This document shows, one piece after another, positions 22,201 to 27,059 of a stretch of 27,059 bases of DNA. The stretch lies in the IMG/VR virus record IMGVR_UViG_3300013010_000055, positions 1 through 27,059 of that record. One strand, 5' to 3'. The DNA comes from a virus. Numbering within the stretch: position 1 is the stretch's first letter; every line of letters starts with the position of its first letter. Position numbers and translations under genes: made by a program. Below the pieces are notes generated by a model. It made no database searches. It was not told where the DNA came from and worked only from the letters and a program-made list of their open reading frames with translations.

Positions 22201-24293
22201 GGGTTGTGATCAGCTAAAAACTTAATGTCTTCGTATGTTAAGCCATCAATGTAGTCTTTGCCGCCAGAGCGTCTGTAGTACACATCACGCATAAACTCCT
22301 TGAAAGCTTCTTCTGCTTCAAGATCAATAGCCCCTTGCTTTACAGAACGTAGCTCGGCTTCAGGCATCCCCTCGTAAACATCTTCCATGCGCCGCAGAGC
22401 AGCTTTTGATGTGAGGCTTTTACGCAGTGTGCTTACGGCAGCTTTGTCTATGTTGGCAGAGAAACGCTGTAGTCTCTCAGGCAACCACCGACGCATGTAC
22501 GCATCACCAAAGATGTTTCGAGTCTTGCGGGATAACGCACGGATCGTATCACCAAGGTGCTCAGGGTAGCGCGTAGCTCCTTGTCCATCGACCTCTGCGC
22601 CGTCCGGGTCAATGTGTTGCCGCAAGTCTGCCTTGTCAATCTCTCGTGAAGACGGCTTAGGATACTTACGCATAATGTGGTCAGGGCGACCGTTAAATAA
22701 TGCGTCAACATCATCAGCAATAACTTCCTGAGAGTCTGACCAAGCTTTGTTAAATTTTGCTTCTATTGTTTCTGGGTGGATAGGTGTATCAAGTCGTGAT
22801 GCTTGTGCGCCTTCTTGGATAGTGATTGAGTCACCGTCAATCTGAAGACGGCCTGTGTCATCTAGTGCACCGTGCATAGTCCTAACACCATCACGAATAA
22901 CAACACGCTTATCGTGATGAACAACCATCCCCATGTCATCGCCTAGATCAAAAGCAATGCTCTTAAAGTTGCGGAAACGATCACCAATAAAAGAAATAGA
23001 TCCGTAGCTTTTTCTTGTTGGTTTTGGTGAGACGCGCCGAGGTCCGGGGGGCGGGACTACTCCACTAACAGGCTTAGGCTGTGCGCGATCTTGCTTGAGC
23101 GCCTCGTTGAGCCTCTCAAATGTCTCTAAATAAGCGTCACCAGCGGCATCTCCAGCTTCTTTACCCTTGTCTCTGGTTACATTTTCCCTGATTGTGTCCG
23201 AAATCTTCTTGTTGCGGCCTTGCTGGTTTGCAGTCATCCCGCCTTGCCTGAAGTTTTTGCGAGCACTTCTTTGATGCTTGGCTATCCCTTCGTCAACTGA
23301 GTCTGGAAAGTTAGCCTCATCCTCTGTTGCAAGGCGGTTAAACTTGTCCTTAATAGGCTCTCTAGTTGGTTTTGGTGAGACGCGTCGTACGTTTATAGAG
23401 CCATCACCGGAGATGGCGGTCGCCTGTGCGCCAGTGGTGTCCCCTAAAACTCCAAAGGCTGCCTTTCTAAAGTCCATGTAGTTGGACTGGAGGTGGTCAG
23501 GAACCCACTCGAAAAACATTTCATGATCATCAAAAACTGACTTCCACCAGTTTGATCCTTTTGAAGCGTCTCGATACCCCTGCTCAGTAGCCGCCTGTCG
23601 TGTGTTTGCTCCGTCGATTACTTGGCTTGAGTCTCCAATACGAGTACGAGCAAGCGATGATAGACCACCTGCTAAGACTCCTGAGATAGCTCCCACGGTA
23701 AGGATATCTCCTTCAGACATCAGGGGATCTCCGGGCGCACGGGCAGCGGCAAACGCTGCGCCTTCCCCCGCTGCTAATGCGCCAACATTCCTAAACCGTT
23801 GTAGACGTGTAAACTTAGCAGCATTGGCGGCAGCTTTATACACAGGAGCGCCAGCCGCATTAACCAGTAAAGCTTCTGGCTGAAAGAAACCAGAAACAAT
23901 GTATGCGCCCATTACTCCAGCAGTACCGTACTTTTCAGAAAAGATCTGCGACGCTTCTTGCGTTTTAAGTGTGTGATCTCGAATAGCTTGGGCATGAGCT
24001 TCAGACTTAGCTGTATAGATATGCTCATCAGCACTCGCTGGAAGACCATCTGAAAAGCGTGCAAACGTCTCTTCATCCATGACAAAGTCAGGATCATCAA
24101 CAAAGTTTTGCGGTGCGTAGTCAGAAAAGTACGGAGTAAACGTACTTGTTTCAGAAAATGCGTGTGCAAAAAGATCACCACCCGAAGCATTTCGGATCTT
24201 ACTTTGCGTTCGTGCAGCATCACGCTCTCTTTGCCGCTCTTCTTCGCGTGTCGGGTGCTGCGGCAGCGAGCTAAAAAAGTCTTCGTTACTCAC
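16236..24293 (-). CDS. Giant polyvalent / internal virion ejection protein, 2685 aa
   Basis: Probable virion protein injected with the DNA, in the T7 gp16 role but about twice its length. Visible parts: Gly/Ala-rich hydrophobic helices at ~120-215; two SPKPTR linkers; a ParB-like GHDGRHRVAAM motif (G977-R983); a zincin LLHELGHILDG (H1217, E1218, H1221) with probable third ligand E1298 in YVSMTTEFGA; a Pro/Lys-rich linker (~1490-1565, KPEPKPEPIRPKR); charged coiled coil ~1640-1720; and a long helical C-terminus (~1900-2685) with LLQFRRFGISAHRN and AMMFTTSAMGGLFTYML, resembling LPD38-type polyvalent-protein regions. The multi-enzyme layout fits phage polyvalent proteins that act on host targets on entry. 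GTG start, 8-nt overlap with the gene upstream. The frame is uninterrupted. Confidence 0.85.
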   Translation of the reverse strand: MSNEDFFSSLPQHPTREEERQRERDAARTQSKIRNASGGDLFAHAFSETSTFTPYFSDYAPQNFVDDPDFVMDEETFARFSDGLPASADEHIYTAKSEAHAQAIRDHTLKTQEASQIFSEKYGTAGVMGAYIVSGFFQPEALLVNAAGAPVYKAAANAAKFTRLQRFRNVGALAAGEGAAFAAARAPGDPLMSEGDILTVGAISGVLAGGLSSLARTRIGDSSQVIDGANTRQAATEQGYRDASKGSNWWKSVFDDHEMFFEWVPDHLQSNYMDFRKAAFGVLGDTTGAQATAISGDGSINVRRVSPKPTREPIKDKFNRLATEDEANFPDSVDEGIAKHQRSARKNFRQGGMTANQQGRNKKISDTIRENVTRDKGKEAGDAAGDAYLETFERLNEALKQDRAQPKPVSGVVPPPGPRRVSPKPTRKSYGSISFIGDRFRNFKSIAFDLGDDMGMVVHHDKRVVIRDGVRTMHGALDDTGRLQIDGDSITIQEGAQASRLDTPIHPETIEAKFNKAWSDSQEVIADDVDALFNGRPDHIMRKYPKPSSREIDKADLRQHIDPDGAEVDGQGATRYPEHLGDTIRALSRKTRNIFGDAYMRRWLPERLQRFSANIDKAAVSTLRKSLTSKAALRRMEDVYEGMPEAELRSVKQGAIDLEAEEAFKEFMRDVYYRRSGGKDYIDGLTYEDIKFLADHNPESLAKLSTSALERLTRGQQKRVRKKLNAARDKVLQAEREAKQAALDSPKRSGNLIYDPKTHEIGVVTRVYKNADGEDVMDVDFGEIRGVEGDRPILTGGPDVKGADVLTPGRQRTVGQKDVEILLPPRVTKSKLKNTQVRVNDTPEITNARNFINDLKRRLRIATDKRDSLKREVAAPSESIGRSGDIRFADEALEEARRLSNDPESNVHLVYMTPDEFGSFTVPLREGTIGDKGQSVDSVRDLMEAGTKMDELPTLTVSREAASKGKPSREGAYEVTGHDGRHRVAAMDELGDGLVPVLIKGGQRIDPKTGEAVGFDLTGLLEDLDVKVLKNERGYGYGQFKDIKQTDFDFPTAKETPDAPAEGVTPIPDYEHVPPTAYKSWSDLKKARKLFQDDVWSLHPEKRNYLKAIHKLWKDGMLSDTDVELLDMALKTVNLNAHPYLVNFAVSPRQLVTGGTERTFGAARGFINPSAPGRGVGIPKTQNYRVDRKVIELSKRALMTSGRTSPAERSPLSVLLHELGHILDGVSSEQILLPSGRKAKPKTITLQGGARYVGTETQSLLVKTANEIKSDLGDSYPEFVRSVMGTRDVGHYVSMTTEFGAQLMSTFVMRRMRAASRSKKFLAAEAKAEVAVNTFWGKMLDKITGTLKEMSDVSPGVIQTLDVVAALTLGIRPNVKKGSKLATALLRQRDKFIKTATEDVKAGNLTSTMPRTKHEVDAAVEAQLKILLGGVKETEFTAPEFQAVLGQLMDQNGIKGVVEVLDDMDWASDELMQSLLDGHKAAEVIGKKIGEGVQPPRKVPSGKSEPITEPGPIVDPDTGNTTKPRKERLVKRTKPEPKPEPIRPKRVHPTKGGKIKPEPEPIAPDPIRVEAYDAARAEVDALSAQLTKTLSDLKKQEGKNSVATEITGTIEDTFVVIRVSDETGAPLTRGSKKVFELDLHGSSRNSIKLQARTKSAAIEEAQLIIRRNKRQKQADDVRAWREQQLARTEQDLSEEVATLNQARKAVRGKAEVGRAALERLADIPALRRLPVWQALKAALDDLEVKPTKAKARELKTPDGKVVGKKTKKDTSLTDEDIVVLDGRGEVISGRVDSDFVPPAKKIFNTGAQDVFFIYNKRTGEVTAPNQLMNQLDELTTRHDALTRRKNNADHGQQDPGAFDDVQKALDEAGITAEEAFGDVGVSPRILGNVLGTGDKVWNSLKTRAQSSVSGAMRFLGFDVYGNQAGMQSADGTIKPVVDAADGINRLGIETTRQQLRTGRFAKARLESWDIYHKWRKLNKMGFAKHLAGLAQEEFGEQITRHLGDPKMMSIPRRQLSDSDKLVRDAALLHQDHYRDILKWLKKNDPERWKDIPDNPNYVPRIFSTTKYQKLLLEFGEKNVTKLLSHALRLGNPKLNKENADKFAKMYLTKSGQAKSGMTWLNDPRTTRDPSKFADKLVKEFGIDPEQADEMAAFFAQSEKGPGRALHRIAMDETAHLELVGKSGQRNVDIRELFESNMFNLTDRYNWEVISSTLVAETIKRFNNKLGRPGLFTNLDDIKSFIVDDARARGLDVRHITEQLDMVIRTARGRGFQDSVKFGENASMFKDAVFSFGYGSTFGRAALSEVIPTLFGRGIANMLKANGVLRRVSTGEIPISRKDIKFMLEAQGMGLSARRFGKLDFMSQHLEEGMPGSNFAADARRLLKGATNITAELSGLNPITQWTEEMSMRINTYANVQAMLKGDVPNQARLSQMGITLDDWNAMTAQLRKHMRNTTGENGLDSLSLNLDEWDDQIVAAKFMNAMYSEVLANVTRGDRTDLPEWFAKSGLHRALGHILLQFRRFGISAHRNVLTRNVTAADGRAAMMFTTSAMGGLFTYMLSNLFAYEDSADGRRKLKERMSPTRLAIGAISRSPFSGTLMDVANPALSLTLGVDTYGNTHRYGLADSTFEQVPLFSWLGDIAGSGRAAIGIGTGQRDFEYHDWARTKRVFGWLKHPLLQPVVRQLEK
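23017..23039 (-). repeat. Short direct repeat in giant gene, copy B (VSPKPTR linker)
   Basis: This 23-bp segment differs from 23365-23387 at one base. Both encode RRVSPKPTR in frame, flanking a charged segment of ~110 residues. Confidence 0.85.
23365..23387 (-). repeat. Short direct repeat in giant gene, copy A (VSPKPTR linker)
   Basis: Partner of 23017-23039 with one mismatch. The repeat is a basic, proline-containing linker, followed here by EP and in the other copy by KS. Confidence 0.85.
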
Positions 24294-27059
24294 CGAAAGC
24301 CCCCTGTGCTAGTTCTTGTAGTGCCATTGTGCCCCTAGCGTGCGTTACTTGGAACCCCCGCGCGAGATTTTTAAAACGCCCCCCAAAATCGAGGGAGAAG
24401 GGGCTACTAGCAATGTACGCGTCCAGTACTGCCGAGGGTATTCCGCTGTAGTCACGTTCTGCAAGAGCTTTTCCTAATGGACTCACAACATCAGAGATAT
24501 AACCACCCACGCTGTCTGACCAAGCACGTATTACTCCCGCCTCTTCTTTTGTAATGTCAGCAGGAAACCAAGAGTCACGGCGAGTACGGTCTTGATTTAA
24601 AGCATCATGTGCCAAGTCTGAATTAGCAAGCTTTTCATATCTTTTGTTTTTTACGTCTCCTCGGTAGTTTTTAATAATCTCCGTAGCACGATGATCAGCA
24701 ATAATGTGAAGATATCCGTTTTGATCTATAGTGCTAATAGAGCCGTCTTCATTTAGTACGACAGAAGCAGCCCTTGCCCCTGCGTCATCAACAGGTGCAT
24801 CAATCGCTACATCAATGCCAAGCGCTTCAGCATACTCTAAGATAGCATCGGGCTCTCGTTTAAACAGCCCTTTAAAAGATACTGGTTCATCGTATGATAC
24901 ACCAAGTATGTTACCAGCAGCTCCTTTAAGATCACCTAAAAAAGTAGTTTTTGGTCTAAATACTTTATAAGGAACATCAGTGTCAAGTCTGTGCTGTAAC
25001 CGATCATCTTCTCCAAACTTGAATAAGTCTTCTATATTAGCACCCATGCTGCCAAGCATATTTAGACTTGAAGGGGTTGAGTAGTCATTCATAATAAGAA
25101 GATGATCTAGATCAATGCCCGCACCTGAAAACTTCTGCTCTAACAATTCTAGTTGGACTTCATTATGCATCTTGCCAACATGTTGCGCAAAATCCTCCAA
25201 GGACTCACCCTCACTTGTAAAGGCGACGTTGCTTAAGTTCAAGTCGTTTTCGTTACGCTCGATACCCTCTAAGAATTCGTTAAGTTTTTCTGCGGCTTCT
25301 TCAGGCCCGTACCGTGTACGTAACTCATCGTGCTTTTGTGTAGCTGCATTGTTAAGGCGTATCATTGTGTCTTCACTAAGCCCCTCCTCTGAAAACAATC
25401 CGTTAACAGAATCGGCAATAAATTCGGGAAGCACAGAATCTCTTTGAGCTTGTAAGTTTTTGTACTTTTCTGTACCTCCTGCTTGAAGTATCTCAAACAA
25501 TACTTTGTCAGGAGATTTTGATGGTTCGCTTTCTAGAGCTTGGTGCACTTCCTCAAGAAGAACGTATGCAGGATCAGCACTCCCAAAGTCTCCAACACCG
25601 CCTTGGCGCATACGCTTGTAAGTTTCAGCAGCTTGAACAAAGTTAGGGTCTACATCATCAATGGTATCAGGAGTGCTGGTAACAAAGCTCCGCATTTGCT
25701 GCGCAAGCATCCACTTGTATTGACGCGGAACGTGGCCGCTAGAGGCATGAAACAAAATCAATTCGTCAACTACGTTTGCTTGCACACCTTGCGATAGTTT
25801 CTTAGCCACTCTTTGCTGAATTTCGGCCATAAATTGAGGATCTAAACTGTTGCGCTGCGCAGTAGTTAAAGAACTCGTTGCCGAAAGATAGCTACCACCA
25901 GTAGTAACAGACGTAAACGCAGAGTTAATAGCAAATTGATTAGCTTGCATTTCTGCGTATTTTTTGTCTTGTTCTAGCTGAGACTTAACAAAAGAAAGCA
26001 TCTCTCTAGAATATGTAGGACCAAGCGTCAGGTAATAATCTACAATTTCTTGTGCTTGTGTTTTTCTTTTTGTGTTTGCCTCATCAAAAGACATAGTCCC
26101 GTTAAGTACAGCCGTGTCAAGATTTACAAGAGCTAGTTTAAGATCTCCAAGTTTTCCACTGTATTCAATTAGTTGAGCTTTTGTGTGAGACAACTCTGCG
26201 GCTTTCCGATCATCGTCAACACCATCACCTAAAAATGCTTTAACTTTTTTTGTGTCGGCCCACTTGGTAGTGCGTGGCGTAGCTGGGTCAGTAGATTTAG
26301 GTCCAGTCAGTATACTCTGCAAAAGTGTGTTAGCACTCTTTGCGTGCGTCGGTGATGTTAGAAGACCTTTAATTCCAGAAAGTATAGCATCCTGAAACTC
26401 AGGGGTCCATAAAGCTCCATCGGCTAACGCATCAATGGTTGTCTGTACGCCGCCTATTATATCCTTTATTTCATCGTCATCTGCGGCGTTAGTTATGTCA
26501 ACAATAGCAGCCGCAATAGATTCAACGTCCGCGTCGGTTCGTCTTGCTAAAGCTCGTCGGTGCGCGAGGCTAGTTTCTTTATCAACAACTTCTTCAAAGT
26601 AAGTGTTTGCTTTGTTGTGAAAAGCCCCCTCCCAGTAATGTGACTGTGTCCCACTAGCGTCAATTACAGTTTGCCTCTTGGCTTCAAAGAACTTTGTAAA
26701 CCCGTCAGGCTCTGTACCTCTTGAATCGTTTGGGTCGTTTGCGATTGCTTTCCATTCGTTACGCGCTTCACGGATTAGTGCTGTAGCTTGTTTATCTCCG
26801 TCACGTTTCATAGCTCCAACAGCAACCCAAGGGTTCTGCATAGGATCTATATCTCCGTCCTTTACGGCATCCTTGTAGTTTTTTTGTGACGCTGCTTGCA
26901 GTGCATCACCTTCTGCCAAAGCTTTTTCAATGTTTTGTTTGTTTGCTACCTGCTGCGCACTAGAGATACTTTGAGATAAACCAGCAAAACCTCTTAAAAA
27001 AGCTTGTGCTCCAAGGTCTTGCGGTGCTTGCCCACTAAGGCCACCAACCTGCTGTTGTA
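24286..27059 (-). CDS. Large internal virion protein, 5'-truncated by window edge, at least 923 aa
   Basis: The frame stays open from the first possible start (a TTG at 26919) through to the window end, with 46 more codons (QQQVGGLSGQAPQDLGAQAF...) before 27059. The gene therefore begins outside and 26919 is not the start. The visible part is helical and charged, with few Cys and no enzyme motif that I recognise. Examples are LIREARNEWKAIANDPND, a DDxxD-rich region, and a C-terminal globular-looking part VVLNEDGSISTIDQNGYLHIIADH. Its place immediately before the giant ejection protein matches T7 gp15 preceding gp16, so an ejectosome component is the best guess. It ends FGE, with the stop inside the next gene's start. 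Confidence 0.75.
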   Translation of the reverse strand, partial: QQQVGGLSGQAPQDLGAQAFLRGFAGLSQSISSAQQVANKQNIEKALAEGDALQAASQKNYKDAVKDGDIDPMQNPWVAVGAMKRDGDKQATALIREARNEWKAIANDPNDSRGTEPDGFTKFFEAKRQTVIDASGTQSHYWEGAFHNKANTYFEEVVDKETSLAHRRALARRTDADVESIAAAIVDITNAADDDEIKDIIGGVQTTIDALADGALWTPEFQDAILSGIKGLLTSPTHAKSANTLLQSILTGPKSTDPATPRTTKWADTKKVKAFLGDGVDDDRKAAELSHTKAQLIEYSGKLGDLKLALVNLDTAVLNGTMSFDEANTKRKTQAQEIVDYYLTLGPTYSREMLSFVKSQLEQDKKYAEMQANQFAINSAFTSVTTGGSYLSATSSLTTAQRNSLDPQFMAEIQQRVAKKLSQGVQANVVDELILFHASSGHVPRQYKWMLAQQMRSFVTSTPDTIDDVDPNFVQAAETYKRMRQGGVGDFGSADPAYVLLEEVHQALESEPSKSPDKVLFEILQAGGTEKYKNLQAQRDSVLPEFIADSVNGLFSEEGLSEDTMIRLNNAATQKHDELRTRYGPEEAAEKLNEFLEGIERNENDLNLSNVAFTSEGESLEDFAQHVGKMHNEVQLELLEQKFSGAGIDLDHLLIMNDYSTPSSLNMLGSMGANIEDLFKFGEDDRLQHRLDTDVPYKVFRPKTTFLGDLKGAAGNILGVSYDEPVSFKGLFKREPDAILEYAEALGIDVAIDAPVDDAGARAASVVLNEDGSISTIDQNGYLHIIADHRATEIIKNYRGDVKNKRYEKLANSDLAHDALNQDRTRRDSWFPADITKEEAGVIRAWSDSVGGYISDVVSPLGKALAERDYSGIPSAVLDAYIASSPFSLDFGGRFKNLARGFQVTHARGTMALQELAQGAFGE

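Noticed and set aside
26875-26919. TTG 26919 as start of the large virion protein
   Set aside because: The frame continues open for 46 codons to the window edge, so the gene is truncated by the window and the TTG is an internal Leu.
1-27059. tRNA genes, CRISPR arrays, integrase or attachment sites
   Set aside because: Nothing with cloverleaf arms, regular spacer repeats or recombinase motifs was noticed on either strand by reading; no tool search was possible.

Overview
The window looks like most of the genome of a lytic, T7-type podovirus that infects a Gram-negative bacterium. The evidence is a single-subunit RNA polymerase followed by SSB, a gp4-type primase-helicase, a family A DNA polymerase, a gp6-type 5'-3' exonuclease and a gp19-type large terminase, each with readable catalytic motifs. 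Two lipoprotein signals and a fused (unimolecular) spanin imply an outer membrane in the host. There is no integrase, repressor, tRNA or CRISPR. Genes are packed with ATGA or few-base overlaps and almost no free space. The gene set (GP88, DUF932, RusA, SprT-like peptidase, DUF6321-like protein, giant polyvalent protein) resembles marine/aquatic podoviruses; that placement is inference.

Layout. (1) 15-2818, plus strand: five small unknown genes, one a membrane protein, then a Cys-rich GP88-type protein, a DUF932-type protein and another small gene. (2) 2819-5104: the phage RNA polymerase. (3) 5221-6111: SSB and a small acidic protein, closed by a strong intrinsic terminator. (4) 6181-11273: replication and nucleotide metabolism, with RusA, primase-helicase, DNA polymerase, exonuclease, an Nmad1/DUF1599-like protein and a double zinc-ribbon protein. 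(5) 11266-14671: large terminase on plus, a probable small terminase alone on minus, then a small acidic protein, a metallophosphoesterase and a SprT-like Zn peptidase on plus. (6) 14661-27059, minus strand: late genes read leftward. In transcription order these are a large virion protein (5' end outside the window), a 2685-residue giant polyvalent/ejection protein, a small lipoprotein, a DUF6321-like protein, a u-spanin, a two-TM holin candidate and a coiled-coil/one-TM protein. Capsid, portal, tail and endolysin genes were not seen and presumably lie beyond the right edge.

Most notable observations. The primase-helicase has no ATG/GTG/TTG start that includes its zinc finger. The reading frame extends into RusA, keeps the exact T7 gp4 Cys spacing, and has only a CTG codon placed 7 nt after a strong Shine-Dalgarno. 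An internal GTG start reproduces the T7 4A/4B two-form design. Two early small genes carry exact 36-bp and 28-bp in-frame copies of segments of the DNA polymerase gene and the Nmad1-like gene. The two terminase subunits lie on opposite strands, and late genes run against the early genes, unlike in T7.
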